DNA from: a bacterium
GTDB lineage: Bacteria; UBA8248
DNA length: 64,000 bases
Assembly (NCBI GenBank): GCA_022828125.1
Contig: JAJEJD010000019.1
Location: forward strand, 142,875-206,874
Direction: 5' to 3'
The position numbers were made by a program, and so were the translations under genes. The notes beneath the pieces were generated by a model. That model was not told where the DNA came from and did not search any database. It saw only the letters and a list, made by a program, of their open reading frames with translations. Positions 42,308-51,382 of the stretch are shown piece by piece (within the stretch, counting starts at the first letter, position 1; every line of letters starts with the position of its first letter).

Positions 42308-42931
42308 ATGCGAAGCTCCCGGAGACGCTGGTGGCGATGGCTGATTCTGCTCGTCTTACTGTCCCCCCTGCTCGGAGTCGGCAGTCTGTACGGGATTCGC
42401 GCCGTGGAGTCCTACGACCCGTTCTGTACGGTCTGCCACTTACAGGATCACCAGGATTATCTCGACGACGGCGCGCGCGCGGAGAACATGGTCAAGACGC
42501 TGGGCGGGTGGCACAAGAGTGCGGGCGGCGTGAAGTGCATATCATGCCACGGGGAAGAGGGCATCACGGGGATGATCCGCACGACGATTCTGGCGAACAA
42601 GGACCTGTATAAGTTCATTATCGGTGATTATGAGCAGCCCTCGCGCGTTTTCCATCCCATTCTGGATAAGGACTGTGTGAAGTGTCACGACGAGGAGCGC
42701 CTCCTGGAGTTGGCCGACGACGCGTTTCACGCCATCAGCGACCACGCGGAACTCAAGGCGGACTGCGTTCAGTGCCATAACGGCCATCGCCTCGGCGGCG
42801 ACCGGGAAAAAGGGTTCATGGTGGCGGCCACGGCGCAACCGCGTTGTGACGCCTGCCACGACGAACTGGAGCAGAAAGTGGATTTGAAGGATCTTGAGCC
42901 GTTTCCCAAGAAAAGAGAATCTGACAGCTAA
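42308..42931 (+). CDS. NapC/NirT-like membrane-anchored pentahaem cytochrome c
   Basis: 207-residue quinol-oxidising type cytochrome. An N-terminal membrane helix (WWRWLILLVLLSPLLGVGSLYGI) anchors a periplasmic domain with five CxxCH haem sites (CTVCH, CISCH, CVKCH, CVQCH, CDACH). Proteins of this family pass electrons from quinol to periplasmic reductases. The Nap-like reductase operon at 44761-50955 lacks such an anchor cytochrome of its own but has NapGH, so this protein could serve it or another reductase. Its partner is not adjacent, and the next gene is an EamA permease. Confidence 0.82.
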   Translation: MRSSRRRWWRWLILLVLLSPLLGVGSLYGIRAVESYDPFCTVCHLQDHQDYLDDGARAENMVKTLGGWHKSAGGVKCISCHGEEGITGMIRTTILANKDLYKFIIGDYEQPSRVFHPILDKDCVKCHDEERLLELADDAFHAISDHAELKADCVQCHNGHRLGGDREKGFMVAATAQPRCDACHDELEQKVDLKDLEPFPKKRESDS

Positions 42932-43007
42932 AGGCGTGCTTCCCTCGGATTTCACCCGCCGCCTGATTCCCGGTACAGATCGGATTCGCTGAAAGGACAG
43001 GCAGGAA

Positions 43008-43883
43008 TTGCGATTTTTCGTTTTGATCTTCACCGTCACCTTTCTGTGGGGTCTGAGTTTTCCGGCGGCCAAGATAGGTCTGCGCGGCGTGGAGCCTTTC
43101 ACGTTCCTCTGGCTGCGGGGCATCATCTCCTCGGCGAGCGTTTTCCTGATCATGTTCGCCCGAAAGATGCCGGTCCTGCCGCCGCGACCGTCCTGGAGGG
43201 GGGAGAGCCGCGATTTCTGGCTCAACGCCTGCCTGCACAACTTGATGTTCATCACCTATTACCACGGCGTGGACCACACCACCGCCGGGCGCGCCTCGTT
43301 GTTCCTCTACTCCCAGCCCCTGCTCCTGACGGCGCTCGCGGCGTGGATTCTGCCCCAGGAGAGGGTGGGCGTCCGCGCGGTTTCGGGCTTCATGGCGGCG
43401 AGCTTCGGCATGGTGTTCCTCTTCGGCGACAAGCTCTCCTCGGCGGGCGGCTCCACCTGGTACGGGGATTCGATCGTCGTCCTGGCGGCTGTGATATGGG
43501 CGGTACAGTCGATCTTTTTGAAGATGAAGCTTAGAAGCTTCGACGCCTTCAGGATCACGGCCTGGACGCAGCTTCTGGCCGTGCTCCCGTTCTTCATCGT
43601 CGCCTCGTTCCTGGGCGAGCCCTGGCCCGACTTGACGGACGCGAACGTGCTCACCGGCGTGGGCTACAGCGGCCTGATCGGCACGGGCCTGGCCATGATC
43701 CCCTGGCTGTGGCTGCTGACGGACTACCCGGCGAGCCGCGTGGGCGTGTTCATGTTCCTGACCCCCGTGTTCGGGGTACTGACGGGCGCCCTGCTGCTGG
43801 CGGAGCCGCTCACATCCCTCATGCTCGGAGGTGCCGTTTTGATCTCGACGGGGATATATCTGGTGAATTCCGAGTCGAGATAA
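43008..43883 (+). CDS. EamA/DMT-superfamily permease
   Basis: 291-residue ten-helix transporter. It begins RFFVLIFTVTFLWGLSFPAAKIGLRGVEPFTFLWLRG (first EamA repeat). The second repeat starts STWYGDSIVVLAAVIWAVQSIFLKM and it ends FLTPVFGVLTGALLLAEPLTSLMLGGAVLISTGIYLV. TTG 43008 appears to be the start (AAGGAC about 12 bases upstream). It is the third EamA permease of the window, after 6508 and 24407. The substrate is unknown. Confidence 0.82.
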   Translation: MRFFVLIFTVTFLWGLSFPAAKIGLRGVEPFTFLWLRGIISSASVFLIMFARKMPVLPPRPSWRGESRDFWLNACLHNLMFITYYHGVDHTTAGRASLFLYSQPLLLTALAAWILPQERVGVRAVSGFMAASFGMVFLFGDKLSSAGGSTWYGDSIVVLAAVIWAVQSIFLKMKLRSFDAFRITAWTQLLAVLPFFIVASFLGEPWPDLTDANVLTGVGYSGLIGTGLAMIPWLWLLTDYPASRVGVFMFLTPVFGVLTGALLLAEPLTSLMLGGAVLISTGIYLVNSESR

Positions 43884-44760
43884 AAACTTATAATTCATTA
43901 CATTCCATATGGTTATGGCTCACAATTAAAGTTTTATCTCGCTTGGGTTGCTCTGCGTCGACCCATCGAAATCTCCCGTGTGATCATCGCCGGTTCCGCC
44001 GGTTCCGAATCCCTGCGGCCCGCAGGATTCGCGAATCCGGGGGAATTCCGCCCCCGCAACTCCCCGCATTTGCCGTCATGGCGGGGCCGGCCGAACGTGG
44101 CAGAATTCCCCTGCGCCCGGATTCCGCGGCGTCAAAACCTAAGAATTTAATTTTTAGAAATTTATCGAAAAACCCCGTTAATTTATCGGTATTTATCGAA
44201 TTTTTCGGAAATTCCTTATCCGCGGACAAAGCGACCGGCTCCGCCTTGATACCCGCGTTCTCCTCTTCTCCCGTCACCGCAAATGCGGGGAAATGCGGCG
44301 GCCGGCCAGGTCGATTCCGATTGATGGAGAAGGGGCCGGGCCTCCCCGTGACGGGGAAATCCGGCCGCACGCCAACCCTTCAGTATACTCACGCGCCCTT
44401 CGTCTCCCGGCGCCGCAATTGCAGGCAAATGCGTGCGACGGCGTCGACCGGGGAGGGAATGCGGTTTTCATCGTCATTCCGGCATCGAGTCAGAATGAGG
44501 AGCGAATGAACGCCGGGATCCGGGACGGATGAATTCATCGAACCGGGCGGTCACGCCGATCCACCCCTGCGAATCACTTGTCGAGACGACCGTAAGAGAC
44601 GGTTTGCGGGGTGCGGCCGCGCCATGGACAGGAACTCTACGTGGCACGGTCCGGAAACGTCGGAGGTTCGAAGCGCGTGACGCTGCCCCGGCGCGGCGAG
44701 TTCTCCGCCGATGAGGCGGGGAAGCGGGCGGGCGGCGTCATCGACCGCATCAGGCAGGGT
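43884..44760. other. long gene-free region between EamA gene and reductase operon
   Basis: 877 bases without a convincing gene. It contains the AT-rich repeat D2 (44144-44216) and CCGCATTTGC/GCAAATGCGG motifs at 44062-44076, 44277-44298 and around 44425. At 44470-44525 it has a CATTCCGGC/GCCGGGATCC-type segment of the kind seen in other gaps. Frames read here on either strand are low-complexity and cross the repeats. Confidence 0.55.
44144..44216. repeat. AT-rich dispersed repeat, copy D2
   Basis: Reverse-complement copy of the element at 38743-38811 (TTTATCGAAAAACCCCGTTAA, TTTATCGGTATTTATCGAA). The copies differ at several positions, so they are not recent duplicates. Confidence 0.7.
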
Positions 44761-45345
44761 TCAGGGACCGAACACCCGGATGGCGGAGGGCTGCGCCGGG
44801 CAGAAATACTCGCATACGCCGCACCCGATACACCCGTCTTCGACCACGGGGCCGCGGACGCCTCCCGCGCGCTCGAGGCGGATGGCTCCTGACCCGAGCG
44901 GACAGCGGTCCACGCAGTAATCACACCCCGGGTCCGTCCCGCTCCACGCGAGGCAGCGGTCGGGGCTCACCTGCGCGAGACCGATGCGTATCTCCTCGCG
45001 GGATACCAAAGAGAGCGCGCCGCTCGGGCAGGCCTTCATGCAGGCCAGGTCCTCACAGACGATGCAGGCGGCCTCCTGGGGGACGATGACCGGATGGAGG
45101 GTTTCCGAATCGTCCGCTCCGGAGACCAGCCGGATGGCTTCGGCCGGGCAGACCTCCGCGCACGCGCCGACGCCGCAGCAGAGCTCCAGGAATTCCTCCT
45201 CGGGCGCCGCGCCCGGCGGACGGAGCGGCGGCCGGGGCGCGTCGGCGCTATCGTCCGAAGACGCGGAGAAGACCGCCTGGATAAAGGCGAAGGGTCCCTT
45301 CTGGAGGAAGGCGCGCCGGTCGAATTCAATCGGCTTCATCGTCAT
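44761..45345 (-). CDS. polyferredoxin (NapF/NapG-like, four 4Fe-4S sites)
   Basis: 194-residue iron-sulphur protein. After the NapF-like start FDRRAFLQKGPF there are four cysteine clusters: CCGVGACAEVCP (~56-67), CIVCEDLACMKACP, CLAWSGTDPGCDYCVDRCP and CIGCGVCEYFCP near the C-terminus. The RR motif has no strong hydrophobic signal after it, so the location (cytoplasm like NapF, or Tat-exported) is open. It is the last gene of the cytochrome-NapA-NapG-NapH operon, 30 bases after napH, and probably matures or reduces the molybdoenzyme. Confidence 0.8.
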   Translation of the reverse strand: MTMKPIEFDRRAFLQKGPFAFIQAVFSASSDDSADAPRPPLRPPGAAPEEEFLELCCGVGACAEVCPAEAIRLVSGADDSETLHPVIVPQEAACIVCEDLACMKACPSGALSLVSREEIRIGLAQVSPDRCLAWSGTDPGCDYCVDRCPLGSGAIRLERAGGVRGPVVEDGCIGCGVCEYFCPAQPSAIRVFGP

Positions 45346-45375
45346 CCTCAGAGGAGCCGCCGTGCCGGGATTGTC

Positions 45376-46899
45376 TTACGCGCCAGATGCCACATGGGTC
45401 TTCTTCCGGCGGGCCGCGCGGGATCGCCTCCGGTGGAGAAACAGGAGCAGGATGAAGAGCGCGACGCCGCCCGATGCGGCGTACGGCATCCAGGAGACGC
45501 CCTCGCCCTGGACGTCGACCGCGACGGACCCCTGAAACCCTTCGGTGATGAGCCTCAAGTCGTAAAGCCCCGTTCCTGGCACCGACTGGCGGACCCGGTA
45601 CACGGCTTCTTCGAAAGGCCGGTCGTGCCGGAAGACCGCAAGCCGGGTCTTGCCCCGGCGCACCTCGATGGTCAGGGGGCCAGTGTAGCTTTGGCCGGTC
45701 TTGGAGTCCGTGAGGCTGACGTAGAACTGCACGTCGTCTGGCGTGTCTGAAGTCTGTCGGCGCAGCCCCTCGAAAAAATAGCTCACCACGGTGATGTCGT
45801 AGCGACCGACCCGCACGCGCGTTTCGCGCGTGGGGATCTGCGGATAATTCTCGGCATAGCCGTAATGGGGCTTTCCCCGCATGTGGTGGCCGGAGGCGGT
45901 GAGCGGTATCAGGAACAGGGCCAGCCCCAACCCCAGGGAGACGCCCTTTTTCAGCCGCGAGAGAAACCGGGCCGGAAAGCGTCCGGGTGCGGGAGCGATT
46001 CCCAGGGTCAGGAGGTCGTCGGGGCACGCGGTCGTGCAGACCCCGCAGTTGTAGCATTCGACCAGGGAGAACGTCTTCGCCGGGTTGACCCCCATCGGGC
46101 AGGCTCTCGCGCAGGCCGTGCAGCCCTCGATGCAGGGACTCTCGGCCTTGCGCACCCGGAAGGGGGCCAGCGAGCCGAAGAAGCCCAGCAGCGCGCCGGT
46201 CGGGCAGAGGGAGCGGCACCACGCCCGGCGGGAGAGGAGCAACTCGGCCAGGATGACGCCCGAGAAAATCAGGACGCCGCCGTTGGTGACGCCGAACACC
46301 ATCAGGGAGAACACGTCCCGCCCGATCTGAACGTGGGGAAGGAGGTTCGCCCACAGGGCGATGTTGAATACGACCGCCGCGGCCAGACCGGCGAAGAGCA
46401 AAATCCACTTGGCCCACCGGGGAACTTGGAGGTCCGGCGGACGGACCCCGATCTTCGGCAGCGCGCGCTGGCGCAGGAGGTCGAATCCCTCCAGGAGGGT
46501 GTTCACCGGGCAGACCCACCCGCAGAAGACCCGCCCGAGGGCGACGGCCAGGAGCACCGGGAGCGCGGCCCCCGCCAGGAGAGCCGGCCAGGCAGCCGGC
46601 GTGCGGAAGGCGGTCTCGGCCGCGACCACCGGATCGAGAATGGGGAACCCGAACACGGAGAACGACCCGAAATTGCCCACCCAGTCCATCGACCGGACGG
46701 CGGGGTCCGGCAGGCGGCCCACCGTGATCGAAAACAGGTGGTAGAGCCATTGCTCGAAGACGGTCCCTGTGAGGGATATCTTGTGGTAGCCGTTCTTGCC
46801 GTACTGCTGGTAGAGGATCCCCCCGTAATTGAGGGCGGGCACGGCCAGGAGGAGGCCGAGCGCCCCCAGCTGAATCACTCTTCTCAGCCGGCGAGCCAC
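45376..46899 (-). CDS. NapH-like quinol dehydrogenase membrane protein with extra C-terminal domain
   Basis: 507 residues. The first ~330 are NapH-like: several membrane helices, the CxxxCP motifs CGWVCPVNTLLEG and CRSLCPTGALLG, and two ferredoxin clusters CTACARACPMG and CYNCGVCTTACP. They pass electrons from quinol to NapG. The last ~170 residues are not standard for NapH. They comprise a beta-rich segment (VRVGRYDITVVSYFFEGL, VQFYVSLTDSKTGQSYTG, YDLRLITEGFQGSVAVDVQGEGV) and a final helix (ALFILLLFLHRRR), probably a periplasmic accessory domain. It starts four bases after napG. Confidence 0.82.
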   Translation of the reverse strand: MARRLRRVIQLGALGLLLAVPALNYGGILYQQYGKNGYHKISLTGTVFEQWLYHLFSITVGRLPDPAVRSMDWVGNFGSFSVFGFPILDPVVAAETAFRTPAAWPALLAGAALPVLLAVALGRVFCGWVCPVNTLLEGFDLLRQRALPKIGVRPPDLQVPRWAKWILLFAGLAAAVVFNIALWANLLPHVQIGRDVFSLMVFGVTNGGVLIFSGVILAELLLSRRAWCRSLCPTGALLGFFGSLAPFRVRKAESPCIEGCTACARACPMGVNPAKTFSLVECYNCGVCTTACPDDLLTLGIAPAPGRFPARFLSRLKKGVSLGLGLALFLIPLTASGHHMRGKPHYGYAENYPQIPTRETRVRVGRYDITVVSYFFEGLRRQTSDTPDDVQFYVSLTDSKTGQSYTGPLTIEVRRGKTRLAVFRHDRPFEEAVYRVRQSVPGTGLYDLRLITEGFQGSVAVDVQGEGVSWMPYAASGGVALFILLLFLHRRRSRAARRKKTHVASGA

Positions 46900-46903
46900 G
46901 GTA

Positions 46904-47494
46904 TCAGGACTCCAACGGGACGATGCGGATCGCCTGGGGGACGTGGATGCAGGCGCGCTCGCAGAGCCCGCAGCCCACGCAGGCGTCCGTCACGATGGGC
47001 TGTTCGTACATCCCGGTCTTCATGGCCACCCCGGGGAAAGGACAGGCGCGGATGCACACCCCGCAGGTGCGCCCCTGGTAGGAGAAGCACATGGATCGAT
47101 CCACCACCGCGCGCCCCATCTTGACCTGCGTGAGGACGGCTTCGTCGTCTGCGGCGATTCGGGTCAGCGCCCCCGTCGGACAGACTTCGGTGCACTTCAT
47201 GCAGAGCATGCAGGCCTGTTCGCGGGGAACGATGTAGGGCGTGTTGAGGTTTCTCAGGCCCTGCCCGAACCCGGTCATCTGGATGGCGGTGTTCGGACAG
47301 ACGGCGGCGCACCTCGCGCAGCGGATGCACCGTTCGAGGAAGTCCTGTTCGCTCAGCGCGCCGGGCGGGCGGAGGAATCGGCGAAAGCGCGTAGCGGCCC
47401 TCGCGAAACTCCTCCGTCCGGTCGCGAGCAGGGATGCGACGCCTGTGAGCGCCGCCGCCCCCGCGAGGAGGAACATCCGTCTGTTCAGGCCCAT
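46904..47494 (-). CDS. NapG-like Tat-exported ferredoxin-type protein
   Basis: 196-residue periplasmic electron carrier of the NapG family. The Tat signal is NRRMFLLAGAAALTGVASLLA. Four 4Fe-4S clusters follow: CIRCARCAAVCP, CMLCMKCTEVCP, CFSYQGRTCGVCIRACP and CVGCGLCERACI. NapG takes electrons from NapH and delivers them towards the periplasmic reductase. It sits between the NapA-like and NapH-like genes, the canonical order A-G-H. Confidence 0.87.
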   Translation of the reverse strand: MGLNRRMFLLAGAAALTGVASLLATGRRSFARAATRFRRFLRPPGALSEQDFLERCIRCARCAAVCPNTAIQMTGFGQGLRNLNTPYIVPREQACMLCMKCTEVCPTGALTRIAADDEAVLTQVKMGRAVVDRSMCFSYQGRTCGVCIRACPFPGVAMKTGMYEQPIVTDACVGCGLCERACIHVPQAIRIVPLES

Positions 47495-47578
47495 TATCTC
47501 AACTCCCCAAAGCCCCCATGCCCGGCGGGACGGGGAAGACGAACGTCGCCTCCCCTTCCCGCCCGCTGCATCAAGTAT

Positions 47579-50215
47579 TCAAATCTTCTCGATCCTCGCC
47601 TTTACGTGCTTGAAGTCCGCCTGGCCCGATACCGGATCGAACGCCCGGTGCGTGACCGCGTTGACGAGCCAGCGGTTCTTCTTCGGGTCGGCGCTGTCCG
47701 CGACGGAAAGGTTCCACGGGGAGAACACCTGCCCCGGCATGACCTTGTTGCGCGCGGGCTTGACCTTGCTCTTCGTGCCGATGCTGGCCCGCGCCTCGTA
47801 GCTGCCCCGGGGCGTCACGACCCGGACCCATTCCCCGTCCTCGATTCCGAGCTTCCGGGCGTCGCGGGGATTCATTTCGAGATACTGCTCCGGCACCAGA
47901 CGGCGGGTGGTGGCCGCCCGGATCGTCTTGGTGGTGTGGAAGTGCTCGAAGACGACCCCCAGGTTCAGCCAGAACGGGTACTTGTCGGCTTTCTTGATCT
48001 CCGTCATGGTCTTTCCGTAGTAGTCGAAATCGGGCAGTTCCGGCGTCAACCCGTCGTCGCGCATCTGGATAAGCACGTCGTAATGGTCCATGGCGTAGAA
48101 ATCCGGGTCCTTGCCCGCTTTCGCGAAGATGTCCGTCAACTCCTTGGCGCGCGAATAGTCCTGCTCGGTGAGCTTGAACTTCGCCCTGCCGTCCTTGCGG
48201 CGGAAGGCGCTGTAGGGCTTGTCCTTCCAGCCCTTCTCCTGCGCCATGTACTTGCGCGCGATTCCTCCCCCTTTGGCGATCTCATACGTCGGGGCGGGAT
48301 AAAAGATTCCCTTGCGCTTCCGAAGCTGCTCGTAGGGAGAGAGCTTGTCCCGCTTTTCCACCTCCAGCATTCCCGTCAAATCCGCATCCGAGCCCTTGCT
48401 GGCCCGTATGATGTCCCGGTAGACCTCCTCGGGGTCATAGTAGCCGTCCGCCTTTCTCTGGTAGGGGAATATCTTCTCCGCGTCCAGGCCGAGCTTTCTG
48501 GCGATGGACTTGCCCTCGTCGATGATGACGTCCAGATCGGGCCTGCAGTTTTTGGGCGGCTCCATGGCCTTGTCCGTGACGTACATCTTCCGTTCGCTGT
48601 TCTGGTACACCCCCCATTTCTCCCCGTGGGTGGCGGCGGGGAAGATGACGTCGCCGTAGAGCAGGTTCGGGGCGTGCCGGTAGGCCTCCACCATGTAGGT
48701 GAACGTCTTGGTGATGGCGGGGCGGATGAGGGTTTCCACCTCCGGCAGGTCCACGTGGGTGGCGTAGGCGAACTGCATTATCTTGATGTCGCCCTTCATG
48801 GCGCGCTCGAACATGCCGATGGTCATGCCCTTGTTCGGGGCGTCGGCGGTGACGTCGAGCCGTCCGGGAGGCAGGCCCCAGGCTTCGTTGATCTTCTTGC
48901 GGTGCGCGGCGTTCTTGATGCCCTCGTTGAACGGGAGCCGTCCGGTCAGGCCGCCCATGAGGCGTTCGCTCATGGCGTTGGGCTGGCCCGTCATGGAGAA
49001 GGGCCCCGCGCCCGGCCGGCCGATGTTCCCGGTCAGCAGATGGAGGTTGATGATGTTGATGGTCCGGTGCTGTCCGTGGAGCGACTGGTTGTAGCCGATC
49101 CCCCAGAAAGAGAGGACGCCGCCTTTCTTGCGCCGCCGACCCTTGATGGTGGCGTCCGCCCAGATCGAGGCTATCCGCCGGACCACCGAGGGGGCGATCC
49201 CCGTCCGGTCGATGACCTGCTCCGGGCTGTACCGGGCCATGATGCCCGCGCGGTAATCGTCGAAACCGTCCGTGTGCTGCCGGATGAAGGCCTCGTCCAC
49301 GGCCTGGGGGAACTCCTTCATCAGGACGTGGGCGATGGCGTTCTGAAGAGAGAGATCGCCGTTGGGGCGGATGGTGATCGAGAGGCTGTTGTTGGGGTTG
49401 ATCTGGGCGTAGCCGTCCATGGTCCCGGTATAGCGCGGGTCGACCACCATGGTCGGGATGTTCCGCTTTTCCTTGGTGGCCGCCACGCGCCAGAACAGGA
49501 CGGGGTGCGACCCGCGCGCGTTGTGGCCCCAGTGGTTGATGAAGTCGGCGTCTTCGATATCGGAATAGTTTCCGGGCGGGTGGTCGCTCCCGAGGCTGTG
49601 GATGTAGCCCGTCACGGCCGAGGTCATGCACATCCGAGCGTTGGCCTCGATGCTGTTCGACTGGAGGACGCCCTTGTAGAAGATGTTGTCCAGCCATTGC
49701 TCCTCCATGGTCAACTGGCCGGACTGGTAGATCCCCACCGAGTTCCCTCCGTGCTTCTTCACGACGCCGACGACCATGTTGGAGACGATGTCCATGCCTT
49801 CTTCCCACGTGCCGACGCGGAAGACGTCTTTATCGAAGCGTCCTTTCGTCTTCGAGACGTGGCCGGTCAGCGGGTTGGACATGTCCTTGCGGATCAGCAC
49901 CTCCTCCAGCCGGTCGACGTAGAGGGACTCCGCGGCCGTGAGGCCCTTGATGCACTGCAGACCCAGGTTGACGGGGGAATCCTTGTCCGGGATGCACGCC
50001 ACGATCTTCTCGTTCTCGACGACGTAGTAGGTGTGGCATCCCACGCCGCAGTAGGGGCATTGCGTGGGGACGAGCTTCCGCGTGTCCTGGGCGCCTTCCG
50101 CCTCTCCGACGAGCTGGAACAGCTCCTTGTCGCGGGTCAGGGCCCCGCCCATGGCGAGCCCTGTGGCGAGCGCGGTGGACGACTGCAGAAACGCACGGCG
50201 ATTGAACTTCGGCAT
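47579..50215 (-). CDS. NapA-like periplasmic molybdopterin oxidoreductase
   Basis: 878-residue Mo-bisMGD reductase. A Tat signal (KFNRRAFLQSSTALATGLAMGG) precedes the 4Fe-4S motif CPYCGVGC near residue 51, with the fourth Cys in QCIKG, whose Lys is the usual electron-relay residue. The Mo ligand is the Cys in NARMCMTSAV, where NapA has NARHCMASAV. Further regions are NPNNSLSITIRPNGDLSLQNAIAHVL, FWGIGYNQSLHGQHRTINIINLHLLTGNIGRPGAGPFSMTGQPNAM and C-terminal MNPRDARKLGIEDGEWVRVVTPRG. ATG 50215 has GGAGGGA seven bases upstream and overlaps the cytochrome stop. No napB or napD is adjacent, so nitrate is likely but unproven; selenate or another oxyanion is possible. Confidence 0.87.
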   Translation of the reverse strand: MPKFNRRAFLQSSTALATGLAMGGALTRDKELFQLVGEAEGAQDTRKLVPTQCPYCGVGCHTYYVVENEKIVACIPDKDSPVNLGLQCIKGLTAAESLYVDRLEEVLIRKDMSNPLTGHVSKTKGRFDKDVFRVGTWEEGMDIVSNMVVGVVKKHGGNSVGIYQSGQLTMEEQWLDNIFYKGVLQSNSIEANARMCMTSAVTGYIHSLGSDHPPGNYSDIEDADFINHWGHNARGSHPVLFWRVAATKEKRNIPTMVVDPRYTGTMDGYAQINPNNSLSITIRPNGDLSLQNAIAHVLMKEFPQAVDEAFIRQHTDGFDDYRAGIMARYSPEQVIDRTGIAPSVVRRIASIWADATIKGRRRKKGGVLSFWGIGYNQSLHGQHRTINIINLHLLTGNIGRPGAGPFSMTGQPNAMSERLMGGLTGRLPFNEGIKNAAHRKKINEAWGLPPGRLDVTADAPNKGMTIGMFERAMKGDIKIMQFAYATHVDLPEVETLIRPAITKTFTYMVEAYRHAPNLLYGDVIFPAATHGEKWGVYQNSERKMYVTDKAMEPPKNCRPDLDVIIDEGKSIARKLGLDAEKIFPYQRKADGYYDPEEVYRDIIRASKGSDADLTGMLEVEKRDKLSPYEQLRKRKGIFYPAPTYEIAKGGGIARKYMAQEKGWKDKPYSAFRRKDGRAKFKLTEQDYSRAKELTDIFAKAGKDPDFYAMDHYDVLIQMRDDGLTPELPDFDYYGKTMTEIKKADKYPFWLNLGVVFEHFHTTKTIRAATTRRLVPEQYLEMNPRDARKLGIEDGEWVRVVTPRGSYEARASIGTKSKVKPARNKVMPGQVFSPWNLSVADSADPKKNRWLVNAVTHRAFDPVSGQADFKHVKARIEKI

Positions 50216-50955
50216 CACTTGTCCCTCCATGGGTCTACGGGTCCCGAATCGCGTTTTTCCCAGGTGCGGATGTAGGCGACGATGTCGTTAATCTCTTCCT
50301 CGGTCAGTTCCACCATGCCCTGCTTGCCCTTGAGGTAGGCGCCCATCGGCGTACCGACGCGCCCTTGCATCATCGTCGCCTTGATGTAGCCGTCGGTGGC
50401 GGATTTGAGAAAACCCTGGTTGTTCAGGGCGGGTCCGGCGTAGCCCGCCATGGCGTTGGTGACGTGGCCTCCGCCCACCTGGGGGCCGCCGAGGCCGTCG
50501 CGCCCATGGCAGCCGGAGCACATCCCGTCGAAAAATTCCTTTCCGCGGGATACGGAGCCCGCCACCCGTTTTTGATCGATCCCGACGTAGTCGCGAAGCT
50601 GCCAGCTCCGCACGTATGTGGCGATGGCTTCGATGTCTTCTTTTTTCAGGAAAGTCCCGTACGGGATCATCTGGCGCGGCAACCGCCCGTAGAAGATGGA
50701 GCGGCGGATGTACCCCTCGGGGGCGACGGACAGGAAGCTCTGCAGGTTCAGGGGGAGGCCCACGCCTCCTTGGCCGTTCTTACCGTGGCAGGCCGCGCAG
50801 TGAATCAGGTAGAGCCGGCTGCCCTTCGAATAGACGGAATCCCACTTGGAGTCGCGATCGAAGGCGGCCGTTCCGGTGGGAAAAAGAAACGTGGCGATCA
50901 GCAAGAAAGAGAAGAGAAAACCGACGAGAACCGGGAATGGGCGCCACTTCTTCAT
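50215..50955 (-). CDS. dihaem cytochrome c
   Basis: 246-residue exported cytochrome with two class I c-type domains. The signal segment is WRPFPVLVGFLFSFLLIATFLFPTGTAA. Haem sites are CAACH (~53-57) and CSGCH (~147-151), with likely Met ligands in GRLPRQMIPYG and GRVGTPMGAY. It is the first gene of the operon and its stop overlaps the NapA-like start by one base. It probably replaces NapB as the direct electron donor to the molybdoenzyme. The signal could remain as an N-terminal anchor. Confidence 0.85.
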   Translation of the reverse strand: MKKWRPFPVLVGFLFSFLLIATFLFPTGTAAFDRDSKWDSVYSKGSRLYLIHCAACHGKNGQGGVGLPLNLQSFLSVAPEGYIRRSIFYGRLPRQMIPYGTFLKKEDIEAIATYVRSWQLRDYVGIDQKRVAGSVSRGKEFFDGMCSGCHGRDGLGGPQVGGGHVTNAMAGYAGPALNNQGFLKSATDGYIKATMMQGRVGTPMGAYLKGKQGMVELTEEEINDIVAYIRTWEKRDSGPVDPWRDK

Positions 50956-51382
50956 GAGTGTTCTCCTCTCGAACAGTTTCTGTCCTATGTTGGCGGGACG
51001 AACCTTGCTTGAACTCCTTTCTCTTATCCCCCGAACGGGGGTCCAATCTCGTGGTCCTATGATGCGTTTAACTCACGCCTATATAATTAAAAATAGGTTC
51101 GAAGGGTCGATATGTCAATAATTCCTGACGGCCCGCGATGATGCGGCAAAAGGGCGAGTTTCGCCGCCGCGTAAGGCGGCATGGAGGCGGCGGAGACAGG
51201 CGGGGTCGTCCACCATTTCGCCAGGCTCGAAGCGAAGTCGCTTTCGCTCGCGACGGCGTCCGAGTGCGGCCCCTCGCCCGGCTGTTCGGCGCGCTTAAGG
51301 GCGCGGTGACGAGCCGAAGGACACGGACTTGACTTCACCCGCCGAAGCGGATTGGGGTGCCAAGCGATAGTGCGCGCCGCCC
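50956..51382. other. gene-free leader of the reductase operon
   Basis: 427 bases without a supported gene. It holds a CCCCCGAACGGGGG hairpin (51028-51041), a promoter candidate at 51090-51118, and GC-rich sequence up to the hipA remnant whose frames are not credible. The part nearest the hipA remnant could carry other relics of the toxin locus, but none is recognisable. Confidence 0.5.
51090..51118 (-). promoter_or_regulatory. candidate sigma-70 promoter for the reductase operon
   Basis: Read on the minus strand, TTGACA (51118-51113) and TATTTT (51095-51090) are 17 bases apart, ahead of the dihaem cytochrome start at 50955. The -35 is perfect and the -10 matches four of six. No clear FNR palindrome is seen beside it. 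Confidence 0.4.

Noticed and set aside
43984-44370. 128-codon minus-strand frame with NTDKLTGFFDKF
   Set aside because: It reads through repeat D2; a similar peptide appears at D1 (38666-38926), so the similarity reflects the DNA repeat, not a protein family.
44529-44714. Small plus-strand frame near the 3' end of the reductase operon
   Set aside because: No ribosome site, Arg-rich shadow composition and no recognisable pattern.
46943-50275. 1110-codon plus-strand frame opposite the NapA-like gene
   Set aside because: Longest open frame of the window but composed of Val/Asp/His/Arg-rich shadow sequence; the minus-strand NapA and NapG motifs are decisive.
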